A DNA stretch of 64,000 bases from Gamarada debralockiae (lineage: Eukaryota > Ascomycota > Leotiomycetes > Helotiales > Hyphodiscaceae): NCBI GenBank assembly GCA_002803225.1, contig NXFV01001423.1:1-64000 (forward strand), written 5' to 3'. The position numbers and the translations under genes are program-made. Under the pieces are notes generated by a model that worked only from the letters and a program-made list of their open reading frames with translations, was not told the origin of the DNA and ran no database searches. Shown piece after piece: positions 35,094-46,896 of the stretch (positions are counted from its first letter, which is position 1; the number at the start of each line of letters is the position of its first letter).

Positions 35094-35860
35094 ATGGACT
35101 CCTCACAGGCGTTGGCCAATGAGCAAGGGCCTAATGGAGGGACGAAGAAGGCCAGAAATCTCGTGATCACTTCGTGCTATGAGTGCAATCGGAGGAAGCA
35201 GAAGGCAGTCCTTCCGATATCCACCAGCGGCTGGTTCTCTTTGACTAGTTCTTGTCGGATCGCTCATTACTGACTGGCGAATAGTGTAATATGCAATAGC
35301 CTTGCAATCATTGCATCGGAGGAACCCTATAAAACGCCTATATAAACATCCTATCTTTACTCAGCAGGTTGAACATCCTCATGGGAAGAGGCGCATATCG
35401 CAATTTCTTTCTTCCTTTGAGTTATATCATGCTACAGCCGTGTTGGGCTTGTGCTTGGCCTCCGATACTGTGGCATTGAAGCAACATCGTTTCTCGGGAG
35501 CTAGTGGTGGATTGGGCATGAATTAGGCAGCAAAGCTACAGTGCCTTTTCAGATGGAATGAGGTTATTGGAAACTTTAGCTGAACGGTCTCCGCTTGCTC
35601 TGAAAGAGATTGGAGTTTTGCAGAAGCTGAATGCCAGGATCGTGGCGGAGGGGAAGGAGAGCGATGGCGGGCACATGAACTTCTCAAACGATCCTGCAAG
35701 GACAACGCAAGGTCCCAACACCGGTGGAAATGCTCAAGGGATTCAAACTGGGCATTCCGTAGACCACATGAGTAATCATGACGCCGCTGTATTCAAAGAA
35801 TGGGAGACATTTCAGCAAGCAGAGATTTCTCCTGGTTCTTTTAAGACAACGACTTCATGA
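35094..35860 (+). pseudogene. Zn2Cys6 transcription-factor relic
   Basis: From ATG 35094 the frame reads to ITSCYECNRRKQK, the first half of a fungal zinc cluster. After a gap with intron-like ends (GC at the donor, TAG near 35284) it resumes as CNMQ-stop-PCNHCI. The stop TAG 35297-35299 replaces the Trp expected between the Cys knuckles (TGG to TAG, a TpG to TpA change). The middle of the protein is deleted. A last frame (35558-35860) has the Asn/Gln/His-rich composition of a regulator tail. It was probably once a pathway-specific activator for its neighbour. Confidence 0.65.
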
Positions 35861-37393
35861 ATCCCTCAGATTTCGGAATGGATTTTGGAAACGGCCTGTA
35901 AGAAATCAGATCAGATGAACAATCCACAATTTTCGAAGATGATGTCTTCATGAATCCTGAAGATGCCAGGATAGATTTTGGTAACAGCGTCCAGAAATAT
36001 CAAAATGATCAATCCATATCCCGTCAAAGCTCGACTCCAACCCATCCGCTTTAACTAAAGTGACCTCAAACGACTGCCGTCCCTTATCTTGAGGCACAAT
36101 TCACCATCCCACTCTCTTCCATTCATCAAAGCCCTATTCCAAACCACCCATATAAATACCTCCCCTCCGCCCATTCAAACTTGTCCTACACATGAACAAC
36201 AACGAATCATCACAAACATGCCTGATCCTAGGCTCGCGAGAATCGTCTAAGGAAAGTTCAAAATGCATTCGTGTTGTCCCATTCATGTCTGCAAATTCGA
36301 GTAGAGACTTGTGCTCAATGATAGACATCCAAGATTAGGAAATTTCCCTTTCTGTCTTCCTCGTAATTCCTTTCCCCTATTCTTGAACTTTTCGAAGTTT
36401 TCGTGTCTGCCTTTCATCCACACCTATCTTCCTACTTTGCCTCATCCTCATCAAGCTGCATATAAGATAATGACAACTCAAAGACGGCAACACCAAAAAC
36501 ACCACTACCAGCTCAACAAAAACAAACAACAAGAACCACAATCAACAAGAAAAGCCACAATCGGAGACGACAACTGCTATTAAAGGCGAGACGACAATCG
36601 AAACACAAACCCTGAAAGGCCACAGAAGGAGAGCAATGACCATCAGTGTCTCGCTTTGACAATTTGGAAAGCAATGGAGCGTTGGTCTTACACACGCTGT
36701 GGTGAGGGAGAACTCGGCTGGAAGCTCCATAGAGGTGAGGAGCTGTGCGGTTATTATGCTTGAGTGAGAAAGGAAGACTCGCCTTTCGAAAACAGAATAA
36801 CACGTGACTCATCCCCTTTCTCTCGCTAATGTTTCTCGTTCACTCTTTGTGGTGAAACCCCATGATCTGACATGTCCCGTGCTCCCTAAGCAAAAATTTC
36901 ATAAGTAGAAAGTATTAAAGATCCAACACTTTTGAATAATTTATTCTCTCCATTCATTCATTCATTCATTCATTCCCCACATCCATGCACATATACATCG
37001 AATGTATGTACTATGAAGGCATGTAAGGTAGTAATTACACTCTTTTCCATCGTATTCACAACGATAACGACACATAAGCGCAGAGAGGTATCCCGTACCA
37101 AACGCCTGTGCATGTGCACCCAGATCCCATCCGTCCCAACCTGACCCGTTCTAACGCCCGAGATGTAAATGATAGGACAAGATGCGAGAATGACGCTGTA
37201 AAAATAAAATAGACAATAAGACATGTAACGTAAATAAAGGGTATATCCATCCAAAAGCGCCTTCATCCCGTCTCCAGGAAGGAGAGGCGCATCAACTCGA
37301 GAATCGAATCTTCCTCCTTTCTTGTGTGTGTGGTATGACCGATGCGTGGTTCGTTTGGTGTAGTGTAGGTATTCGAGACCGAGTCGATTTCGT
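35861..37393. other. Intergenic, 3' side of the disordered-protein gene
   Basis: Short frames without signature. 36900-37390 is probably 3' UTR of the next gene. Apart from one ATTC microsatellite nothing stands out. Confidence 0.4.
36951..36975. repeat. (ATTC)n microsatellite
   Basis: Six uninterrupted CATT units. Confidence 0.9.
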
Positions 37394-38737
37394 TCACCCA
37401 GTATATCGATCCCCCCTTCCCTTAACACTCTTCTTCCTCGCCAGCCCTATTCCAAAACTCATCTTCGAGCTAATACTAATCTTTCGATCCTTAGCCGGGC
37501 TTAACGGTGCAGGCGGCGGCGCGCGGATAACATTCTTCATGATATCTTCGTACCGCAGAGGACCTTCGTGGGGAGATGTTGGTTGTACCGGCATAGTAGC
37601 CGATCGCTTCATCTGAGCTCTCTCCTCAGTCTCTTTCTCTAATTCCCTCGCCTCCTCAGCAGCAAGTTCCCTCGCCAGCCTCAAACTCGAATCCCGATGA
37701 CTCACGACACCAGCCGTATACGCCAAACTCAACTTCGGCACACTTGGTTTCCGCGCTTTCGACATTGTGCGCGAAAGGGATTTCTTCCATGTAGCAGCTG
37801 CCATGCTGGTTGGTGTTTTGGGCGTGATGGGCGTTTCTTGTTCGTCCCCGTTGGAGTTTGGATCAGTGGTGGAGGAGGCGAAGGGGTCGGATGCTAGGAA
37901 AGAGCCCTTTGCGTTGGTCATTATGTTCGAGAGATTGGAGAGTTTGCTTGATTTGCGGGGAGGTAGGGAGGTGAGGGATCGGTTTGAATGGTGTGTTAAT
38001 GGTGTGGAGGTAGTAGAGGAGAGGGAGAGGCGGTGGTTAGAGGGGTAGAGTTTCAGTGGTGTTGGTCTGCGAGTGCTCTTCGGGATATATGACGTGGATT
38101 TCGACGTCGAGGATGTGAGGGTCTCGAGGTTCATGGAATGGCGTTTTTGCGCTTGGGCAGGAGGAATCACGATCTGGATTATTTGCGGCTTAGTGACGAG
38201 CGTGAAAGACACTACTCTCGCAGTATCTTCTTGTGATCGTCGGCTTGAGGCTCGTGAGGAGGGTTTGTTTTCTTCACCGTCTTCGGTAGGCAAGGCTTCG
38301 AAGTCGACGAGTGAGTCGGTGTCTTCGTAGTCGTCTGACAGCGAGGCGTCTTCTTCGCTGCTCAAGTATAACTCGTGTGGATCGCCAACGATGGATTGCT
38401 GATCTGCCTCTTTCGCGGATACCGTCCCATCCAAACTCTTCAATTCCAATAACACATTCTCCAGAATCTTGCTGGCCCGCTTGTCGCTTCGTTGTGGGAC
38501 AGCAGGAGGCCTGACAGCCTTCTTCGGTCGAGGTCGATGTAGAATTGAGCCCTCCATATCACTATCTTCCGGTTCCTGGTCGAAAGCGTCGAAGTCCTCG
38601 TATCCAGAATCCTGTTCGTCTCTCTCCTTCTTCTGCGAATTCAAATCAATCGTCTGATTTTGTTCCTCCAGTTGTACTTGGACGACCGAAGGGTCATGCT
38701 CGCCCATGGCAGTTGGTAATTTCGCCATGAGTGGCAT
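37394..38737 (-). CDS. Conserved disordered protein, 447 aa
   Basis: One uninterrupted frame. I use the ATG at 38737, as the frame upstream only opens with GTG. The N-terminal third is acidic (DSGYEDFDAFDQEPEDSDMEG, DEDASLSDDYEDTDSL-like), the middle Ser/Thr/Pro-rich, and the end basic with an Ala/Glu helix (about residues 365-395) and a C-terminal KKSVKGRGDRYTG. Many SP, TP and RxxS sites suggest phosphorylation. No globular domain, signal or membrane segment. Codon use and length support a real gene; function unknown. It looks like the poorly characterised, conserved fungal proteins of cortical or cytoskeletal type, but I cannot assign it. Confidence 0.75.
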   Translation of the reverse strand: MPLMAKLPTAMGEHDPSVVQVQLEEQNQTIDLNSQKKERDEQDSGYEDFDAFDQEPEDSDMEGSILHRPRPKKAVRPPAVPQRSDKRASKILENVLLELKSLDGTVSAKEADQQSIVGDPHELYLSSEEDASLSDDYEDTDSLVDFEALPTEDGEENKPSSRASSRRSQEDTARVVSFTLVTKPQIIQIVIPPAQAQKRHSMNLETLTSSTSKSTSYIPKSTRRPTPLKLYPSNHRLSLSSTTSTPLTHHSNRSLTSLPPRKSSKLSNLSNIMTNAKGSFLASDPFASSTTDPNSNGDEQETPITPKTPTSMAAATWKKSLSRTMSKARKPSVPKLSLAYTAGVVSHRDSSLRLARELAAEEARELEKETEERAQMKRSATMPVQPTSPHEGPLRYEDIMKNVIRAPPPAPLSPAKDRKISISSKMSFGIGLARKKSVKGRGDRYTG

Positions 38738-40944
38738 TGTGCACTCTCCGTGCCCTTTTTCTGAAACGATTGGAAGATTCCCCTGCCCTTGCCGTGAATA
38801 AGCCAAATAAGCCCAAAAACACACGATTAATCTCTTGTCCCCGCAAAAAGATAAGATCGATCACCGTGGCACGACAAGAGATGAAGCGAATGTAGAAATC
38901 TCGGGGTCCGGCCCACAAGTTGTAATTGCAGGAGGAAAAGAAGGTAGGGCCAGATTGTTAATACGGTGTTCGTATACACTTTATTTGGGCGTGTAGTAGA
39001 TATATGGTTCGCTGTGGGGAACAGCGAGTGTATCTTTGGGTGGTAGGGGTCTGGTCCTGACCAGGAGGTGGGTGGGTTTCAAGTTGAGCTGCCGAAACAA
39101 GATCTCGAATGACGGGAGTCGAAGAACCAAACGCGGTTGGGTTTTGGTAAACGCGTCTTGTCCACACTTTTAAACTCAATCAACAGAAAACGAGAAAAGA
39201 AGGTGAAAGGAGGAACGTGGGCTTTATGGTTGTGTGTGAGTTTACTTAAACTGTAAGATGAGGATTGCATTGCCCGAATCCAACCCGCCTTTTTTTCATT
39301 ATCATAAGACTACTTTTCGGATGCAAGATCTTGTTGTCAGGAGCTGGGCGGACATCCCTCGAGGCTGGACACTGCCACATCGCTCTTCCACCACTCACAC
39401 GCTGTTCCCTGAATCCCATCGCCGAAGGAGGGGGGTGGAATCTGACAGCGGATTCGTTCGTGGATTTTGGGCATTTTTTACGAATTTTAGCGAGAGGGGT
39501 GAGTGAATCCGCTGCTGGCTATTCTTGTCCTGCGCTCTCATTGGAGGAGGCAACCTCAGGCTGAGACGACGGGTGTTCATTCCTCACCGCGCTTTCCGAG
39601 CCGTTCAGGCTGTGTTTGAGCTTGATGGGATGAACTCGAAGGAGATCAAACTGCTGATCACGTTCCGTGTCGGAGATCCGTTCCTTCGGCGATCGTTGGT
39701 CCGTATTTCCTTCAAGCAGCCCTTCCACCAGTCGAGAAGGAGGGAGGGATATAAACGCCAAGCTGAATCCGCGGCTTAGAAGAGTGCACGTTTATCGTTG
39801 CGCAACACCACACTAACAGTGCCGGCACAGGCACGAAACGATTTCTGTACAGCATCTGCTTCAAAATTGTATGGCTAGCTGGCCGCTGCAGGTCAGTCGC
39901 CCGGTGATGGCGCATCAGGCTACGATAAGCAGTACTTCTCAAACCATGACAGCTGGATGGTTGCCTTCACCGCTGGCACAGACCGATCCCTGCCCAGCTG
40001 TGGCGAGCCTATTCTCACTTCACTTTGGTGGTGGCTCTGATGTGGATTTTGGTGGTGTGGTTGGTGGGTTCGGAGGTTGGGGCACACTAAACTTTGTTTC
40101 TTCTTCCATGCGCCAGATCTCGCGACAGCACACCAAAAACCTGGAATCTCACCTGCAATTGGATGGGCGAACCTGTGTCATCGTGCAGATTTTATGCACA
40201 CTGCAGTACGAACAAGTTGTGTTGCACAGAAGCATGTGCTTCGAGTACAAAATATCTGGAATGGTGAGGTTCTTAATAATCGACTTATTGCAGGTTTGTT
40301 CTCAGTGCGGGTTGATGGGAAGGCGGGATGGTGGTGGCGACGTCATTGAGGTTTCTTTCTGATGTTTCGAGGGGCTGTGGGGTGGGATGAATTCACAATG
40401 GGACGTCGAAACAAGGGAGGAAGCAGGATATGGAGGGAGAAAGAATAGGATGGGATGTCGGAGTACAAGGTCTATCTAAATGCGAGCAGAATGGCGTGCC
40501 TCTATGGCTCTAAGGAACATGCAAGACCTTAACATCTGATCTAAAAGTAGAACCTCATCATCGGATGCCCAGAAGTGCCTCAAGATCCGAGCTATAGTGG
40601 GATATGCGTCTATTAAGGCTATCGACACATCATCCTCCCATCAACGCACCCATCCACACACGCCTCCATTCCCAAGAAGCTCTTTCTTTACCAGACCCCA
40701 CCATCTTAATGCTCGATAATACAAAAGGAAAGGTAGAAAACCAGTGTGCTTTCTTCCATGCTGATATTACATTGTTCTATGACAAGAATGGCCTCCCCCC
40801 TTCCCGCTGCCAATTCTATGTGAGACATACATTATACAGAGAAGTAAAAGATGTCTTATCTCTCGTCGGATTGTTTCCCACGGCCACAATCGCTCGTTGT
40901 CGGTGCTGCCGATATGCTTGTCCATCCCTCCTTCCATTGCCTGT
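38738..40944. other. Long intergenic stretch
   Basis: It includes the 5' side of the disordered-protein gene and the 3' UTR of the elongase. One plus frame, 39871-40362 (163 codons, Gly-rich middle GGGSDVDFGGVVGGFGG), has no recognisable family and is probably chance. No repeats or RNA genes recognised. Confidence 0.4.
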
Positions 40945-42178
40945 TTATGCCTTGCGCGATCGTGTGGCGGGTCGGCTTGGGGAGGAGCCCGTAGTAGTTG
41001 CATGGCCGTTCGTCGCTTTGGGGTTGATCTTGCCGTGGGTGAGAGCTGCAACATCTGGGATTTCGGCGCCTGCCATGGAGCTGAGGGAGCGGCGTGCAGC
41101 TTTTCGGCCTGTTGGTCTTTTGCCTTCTTTCCTGTAGGTCGCGATGTAGAAGAAGATGAAGAGGACGAGGTAGGAGGTGAGTATTCCCATGCCTGCGAAT
41201 GCGGCGAACTCTTCTCCAGCACAGTTGCCTGAATTGGGCATCCAGGGCCAGTAGGTCGAGGTGAAGTATGTGTAGGATGCGAAGTAGACAAAGCCTGCGG
41301 AAACGGATGTTAGTTCAGATTCTAGGAAACTAGGCAAAATGTTGGAGACGGAGGAAGGATCATGTACCAAGATCAACGACAAACTGGAAGATTTGAAGAC
41401 GAGTAATCCATTCCTTCCACCAGATTCTGATACCGCGCGCGCTTTGGAAGTAGTACCAGTACATGAGAACGTGAACCATGAGGTTCAGCGTAATCGGGAC
41501 CCATGAGACAGATGTAAGACCGATTAGTTGGGTGTAGCAGAGGAAGGCAGTGGCACCGTGGTGGTAGCAGTGGAGGAAGGCTTTAGACAAAGTTAGTACA
41601 TGTTCTCGCAGACGCACATGCGAATTGCATACTCAATGGCTTCTTCTTCAAGACCAGAAAGATAGTGTCGATCAATTCGAGGTATTTCGTGAGGTAGTTG
41701 AGCTGCAATATGTCAGCACTCGCATTCCTGACACCCGGAGCCCAGTTGCGCGTACGTAGTAGAGTGTAACCAAAGGAGGTGTCCATCCACCCTTGACGTC
41801 GCAGATGGCATAGAAAACACCATGGTTGTAGATCGTAGGGATCAATTGCTCAAGGAACAGTGATAATAAAATAGCACTGATGGCCGTAAGGTAGAAGTTG
41901 TGGATGATGAAAGGAACGCTCAGCTTGAACGCTGGACGATTCCGCATTAACTCCCTTCCTCCAAAAATTACAATGTAGTATGTGCAAATCATCAAGCAGC
42001 TGTCCTTAAGCGTCGACATGGGCGTAACTCGTGGCTGGAAGTCGAAGTCCTGCGGATGGTATCCCATCACAGCCGTATACGCCTTGTCGAAGATAGGCCA
42101 TAATTGGATTCCGAACGGTCTGTCGATTGTTGGTATGGGCACTGCTTTCAGCAGATCTGATGCGCTGGAGGTCGACAT
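40945..42178 (-). CDS. Very-long-chain fatty acid elongase (ELO family), 4 exons
   Basis: Exons 42178-41756, 41702-41633, 41580-41368 and 41294-40945 give 351 residues; introns of 53, 52 and 73 nt fit in phase (TACTAAC branch in the second). The catalytic His box FLHCYHHG (about 166-173) and the preceding [18 protein letters not shown] are ELO hallmarks; [17 protein letters not shown] and [10 protein letters not shown] follow as expected. Seven or so hydrophobic segments place it in the ER membrane, where it condenses malonyl-CoA with acyl-CoA in sphingolipid and VLCFA synthesis. The C-terminus is basic with Lys/Arg pairs ([15 protein letters not shown]), plausible for ER retention. It is closer to yeast Elo2/Elo3 than to Elo1 by length, but the subtype is not certain. 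Confidence 0.93.
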
Positions 42179-43757
42179 CGTGAAGTATTCGTACACGTGG
42201 AGTATGGAAATCGGAGCTGTGCGACAATGCGAAATCGAAGCTGCGATGCTTCAATTACGCGTTCGGTGTTTCCGGATGTCGAGAGAAAAAGTGTTGTGCA
42301 ACGCGATGAGTAAAACTCTATTAAAAGAAGACGTTGCGCTGGGGCAACAGCAAGGAATTAAGAAAAGGGATTCGAGAGGGCCTCGAGAAGGAGTGACTAA
42401 AAAGAATTGATTCGGAAGAGGTCAACACAAAGACGATCTTTGTATTGTTCAAGGGGGTTGAAGAAAAAGTTGAATGCTGACGATGGATCAGATGCGAAGT
42501 GGCTTTTCCTAAAGGGGGCGGCGGTGCCGAAATTGGTGACAGCGGGATCCGATGCATGTGATAGATGAGCACGTGCTCAACCCCCCTTTTTTTCAGGGGA
42601 GCCGAACCTCGTTTATCAATATCATGTTCCTCAATTTAGCATAATTAGTCGAACTCGATTTCTTGAGATTCTCGCCGTTTTCACAGTTATGCCTAATTCG
42701 AAGTGGTTGTGATTGTTAGTGAGTCGAGTAAGCTCAAAATGCAAGGCCAGACTCTGTCACTGGCCTCCAACCATTGGTCACTGGAGTTTTACTTGGTCGT
42801 TGAAATTTTCGATTTCCCTTAATATTGTAGTAGTATGTCGTAGTTCCTGTCTGGAGCAACAAGATGCTCAAATTCATAGGGTGAAAATGAAGTTCATGGC
42901 ATGAGTTGTAGGGTACAGCCTCGCAGCAGAATGGGATGTCAAAAAGTGTGAATAGGAGTATAATCATCTCTTAAAAAACTTCAAGGGTGATTGCAATATG
43001 ATCTATTTACACGCTGAATTTTGCGAATGTCAGCAAACTCAAAAACTGCGCTCAGATGAAATGCATGCAGCCGCTCGTTAAGGACGGCCTTGAGACCGTC
43101 CTCAACATCCCCCAGTACCCCTCTTCTATCTACACATTTCATACCTAATCTTTTCATATTCCTACAAAATCCACTTGCTTCTTCGTATTCGTAGCTCATC
43201 CCATTATCGCCTCTCCCGCCAACCCCATCATACAAACTCCTCGCCTTCTGCTATTTTCGCGTCTTCCGTGCTCTTTTCTCGACGCTCTTTTCAGGTGTAC
43301 CTCGCGGCTTCGGAGCTGCCTCCTGACCTCTGTCCACTTCTCTTCGACGCTTGGATGGTTGTTGTGCATGTTGCTACTAGTACCCTAATACTGTTGTACA
43401 CAAGGCGCTAGTACAAAAGAGGCTCAAAGATTGCTTCAATTCAAAATCTCTACCCTTTCCTACGAAATTCAACCCTTCCCTTATATCTATAGCTTGACTC
43501 TAGCTATTCGGTCAATCCCGACGGTCAGCCTCGACGGCCCATTCTCAGTCCCAACGGTCAAATCCCGAACCCTAGATATTACCGTACCTTCTAGGCCTGT
43601 CAACAGTGCATGTCCGTCAGCCTCGTTCTCAGTATGTACTTCATTCTCCTCTCCACGGGGCCTGTAAATCTCGGAGTTAGCAATCGCTCAATCAATGATA
43701 AGGATTGGTCTCATGAGAGTGACTCCAAGGACAGCCTCCAAGAAGTAGAATCCCTTA
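42179..43757. other. Intergenic, no gene recognised
   Basis: The promoter side of the elongase gene is at the left. Short frames at 42713-42967, 43175-43411 and 43431-43667 lack signatures. Sequence near 43510-43570 has repeated CCCRACGGTC words but no larger repeat structure. Confidence 0.35.
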
Positions 43758-44600
43758 GGGCCTGTTCGCTAGAAATAATCAACACCCTGATTATTCCCTT
43801 GATTATGTTGATTATTTTTCTAATTGTAGACAATAATCAGGCTGATTTTCCCCTTGATTATTCTTATATAATTATGATATAAACACCACTAAACACGTCC
43901 CAAACGTGCTAAGTGCTGGCGCGCAAATCCTTTAGATTTCATCCCTTATTCAAGTCCTCTCTTTTAATTCTTCTAAATCTTACAGCACAATACACACAAT
44001 ATGCCTCCCAAGAAAGGTTCTAATAAAAAGGGTAAAAGCCTTGCCACTGAATCTCTCGATAGCATTACCGTCGAGACTGATGAGCTTGCATCATCGAGCC
44101 CTGCTACAAATGTATTATCATTCTCTGATCTTACTAGTACTCTTTTCGACAGCCCCTCCCCTCTTCCCCCTCTAGCCACAGACTCGAATAACGTGGAGAA
44201 CACGGAAAAGACAGAGAGACTTTCGTAGACTAAAGAGATGACGGAGCAGCTTGTGGAAGTAGTTCATACTAAGTGGGAAGAGGCGCCAGGAGCTTGTGAT
44301 AATGGTATAAAAAGAGACACATGACACGAGGCTGCTTTTCGAGCTAATCAGGTTCGATTAGTAGGAGCTGTAGTCACTTGGGACAAAGCTGAACACCACG
44401 AAAGAGTAAGAAAATACTTCGATGTTGGTAAAATGTTTACTTCGGGAGTGGAGCAAAGAGGCGCGATTGTTGATTGTTGGCTAGTTGAAGGCCTTACGCG
44501 AAGAAGCAAAAGTGTGACTTGCAAACATATGATCTTGCATTAATTGAGATACAAAATATCAAACGTTCAAAAGGATTGCGTGGAGAGGAATCTGTATAGA
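43758..44600 (+). mobile_element. Decayed DNA-transposon fragment
   Basis: GGGCCTGTTCGCTAG at 43758 resembles the GGGCCTGTT-type ends common in fungal and plant cut-and-paste elements. Inside, an inverted pair CCTGATTATT/AATAATCAGG (43786-43795 and 43832-43841) forms a hairpin. An ATG at 44001 opens MPPKKGSNKKGK..., stops at 44228, and the frame continues with stops as TEQLVEVVHTKWEEA, NQVRLVGAVVTWDKAEHHERVRKYFDVGKM and TCKHMILH, like the small DNA-binding protein of such elements. No transposase and no right end was found. The superfamily is unsure. Confidence 0.45.
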
Positions 44601-45044
44601 ACTACCTCTGGTCTACGGACCTTGGTACTTCACTCGACTTGAGTATTTGGACTCCCAAGTCTCCAGCAATTCGGGGGCCAAGGGTAACTATCAAAATGTT
44701 CCATCCCTCAATCGCTGAAGGAGGTGGAACGATTGGCATCTTCTATCCCAATCAATGCAATACTCGGCCTACAGAATGGAAGTCCGAATTCGATAACATC
44801 AGGTGGATGACAAAAACCGAGAATCTCACTACAGTGAGCAGATCTCATCGTCGCAAGTCTGCCAGGCGCCAGCATTAGACGAAACTCCCTACACTTACAG
44901 TCATTGAACTGGGCATCATTCCTTTGCTTCATTTTTCTGTAAAGCGACCGTTTGCCAATTGTCGTCGTTGTAGTTTGTACCACTCTGCCCCTTCACGTAC
45001 GAGCTCATTTGTCAGATTCTGTCACCCCGCATTTGATCGCAGGA
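44601..45044. other. 5' flank of the amidohydrolase
   Basis: The right part of the transposon relic probably fades out here. Frames at 44639-44983 show no signature. The promoter of the next gene should be in the last 200 bp. Confidence 0.35.
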
Positions 45045-46448
45045 ATGCTGCGGCATCAGCCCCCAACCTCGACTTTAAATCAACGTAGAACTTCATTCCT
45101 CAATTTTCCATTAGTTCCAATATCAGCCATGATGCGTTTGATGTCTGCAAATCCGAATTCCAAAAATGATCTCACAATACGTCCAGCGCAAGTAGCGCCA
45201 AAACTGGTCGGCATCAAAACCGACCTCCTCATCCCTGGCCGCGGCAAACCTTACAAAAATGGAGCAGTCATCCTCCACGAGGACAGAATAGATTGGGTCG
45301 GAACCCAATCCTCCATCCCAGCAAAATACAAATCGTTGGATTTCACCCATGTGCCTGTATTGATGCCCGGTCTCTGGGACTGCCATGTCCATTTCCTCGG
45401 ACCGTCTCCCAGCAATGAAAGAGGATATGCGGGGCTTCTTGGATCAGCGGCTCAAGCTGGGGCACGCATCTCTAAGGATCTGGAGAGGACTCTTCTAGCT
45501 GGCTTTACTTCTGTGAGAGAGCTTGCGGGTTATGGAGGAGAGATCTCGCCGGTGGTGGAAGAAGGCACTATCATTGGACCGAATATATACTCCAGTGTCT
45601 CACCCATAAGCATGACAGCCGGCCATGGCGATATTCACGATCTTCCGGTCGGCACCGTCCTTGATGCATGCACTCGCGGTCTCCCCTTCGCAGTCTGTGA
45701 CGGCGTGCCGGATTGCATCAAGACCGTACGTTTGATGATCCGTCGCGGCGCAAAAGTCATCAAAGTCTGCGCAACAGGCGGCGTGGGCAGTATCCTCGAC
45801 GATCCGCAAGATGCCCAATTCTCACCTGAAGAGCTCAAAGCAATGGTTGATGAAGCAGCCCGCGCAAAGCGAGTAGTAGCCGCACATTGCCACGGAAAAG
45901 AGGGCATCATGAACGCGCTCCACGCCGGCGTTCGTACAATCGAGCACGGTTCCTACCTGGACTCCGAAAGCATTGCCTTGATGAAAGAAAAAGGCGCAAT
46001 CCTCGTCGCAACTCGCTCAGTCGTGGAAGGCGGCCTTAACGAAAGAGAGCTCTGGGGTCCGGTTTCCTATAAAAAACTCGTCGAAATAGCAGGGCATCAT
46101 AAGAAAGCCTACGCTTTGGCTGTGAAGAGCGGTGTTAAAATGGCTTTGGGAACGGATCAGAGTACGAGTGCACTAGGGTCGAGTAATACGCATGGAAGGA
46201 ATGGGAAGGAGTTGTACTATGCGGTGAAGGCGGGGATGACGGAGTTGCAGGCTATTGAGGCTTGTACGGCGATGGGACCGGAAACTTTGGGGGAGCATAT
46301 GGCCCCGAAGAGTGGGGTTCTGAAGGAAGGGTACGATGCGGATTTGATTGCTTTGGACGAGAATCCGTTAGAGAATATTGAGGTGTTGAGTGAGGCGGAT
46401 AACGTGAAGTGGGTGTGGAAGGGAGGGAAGCTTTATAAATCTCCTTGA
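45045..46448 (+). CDS. Metal-dependent amidohydrolase (imidazolonepropionase/ochratoxinase-like)
   Basis: One exon, 467 residues from the ATG at 45045; the ATG at 45129 (439 residues) is the alternative, as residues 1-28 are basic and could be a mitochondrial leader. Metal ligands are visible in the usual order: PGLWDCHVHF (HxH, about 114/116), the Lys of KVIKVCATGG for the carbamate bridge, AAHCHG, TIEHGSYLD and the Asp of ALGTDQS. That predicts a binuclear-metal TIM barrel cleaving amide bonds, with a beta-sandwich made of both ends (LIPGRGKPYKNGAVIL... and DADLIALDENPL..VWKGGKLY). Relatives include Xaa-Pro dipeptidases and the ochratoxin hydrolase of Aspergillus; the substrate cannot be read from the sequence. 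GC rises toward the 3' half. No intron. Confidence 0.88.
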   Translation: MLRHQPPTSTLNQRRTSFLNFPLVPISAMMRLMSANPNSKNDLTIRPAQVAPKLVGIKTDLLIPGRGKPYKNGAVILHEDRIDWVGTQSSIPAKYKSLDFTHVPVLMPGLWDCHVHFLGPSPSNERGYAGLLGSAAQAGARISKDLERTLLAGFTSVRELAGYGGEISPVVEEGTIIGPNIYSSVSPISMTAGHGDIHDLPVGTVLDACTRGLPFAVCDGVPDCIKTVRLMIRRGAKVIKVCATGGVGSILDDPQDAQFSPEELKAMVDEAARAKRVVAAHCHGKEGIMNALHAGVRTIEHGSYLDSESIALMKEKGAILVATRSVVEGGLNERELWGPVSYKKLVEIAGHHKKAYALAVKSGVKMALGTDQSTSALGSSNTHGRNGKELYYAVKAGMTELQAIEACTAMGPETLGEHMAPKSGVLKEGYDADLIALDENPLENIEVLSEADNVKWVWKGGKLYKSP

Positions 46449-46896
46449 ATAGATATTCGTAGAAGTACTTTGCAATCGAACTGATAGTAGATTCCCATCT
46501 ACTTGCTTACACCAGGAAGGTCACGGCGCGAGTTGAGAGTCGACCCAACACTAACCAGAAGAAATACTGACATTTAGAAAGTTTTGACCTGAATTTTTGC
46601 CTTCGTTTGATTGGATTCCGACCATTTATACATCTAAATTACTAGCGTTCATATCTTAAATAAATAAAAGTTCAAGAATTTTTGAAGGTGTTTGTTTTCT
46701 CGAGAGTTGTGAGCACCGAGGGGAGAGCGGAAAGCAAGGGCCATCAGTGATCTCTCATGATTGGCTCGCTTATCGCGCACACAAATTTCGACCTTTCGAA
46801 AATCCACACCAAATTATTTTGAATGATTCGCGACGACGACTTCCAAACTTCAACGACCAACTCGACAACCCACGCCAAAGTCATCAATCCCTCGAG
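46449..46896. other. Intergenic between amidohydrolase and rpl4
   Basis: 3' UTR of the amidohydrolase and promoter plus 5' UTR of rpl4. AATAAATAAA near 46660 may belong to polyadenylation signals. Confidence 0.4.

Noticed and set aside
39871..40362. 163-codon frame with a Gly-rich middle
   Set aside because: No motif and an ordinary intergenic position; length alone is not enough.
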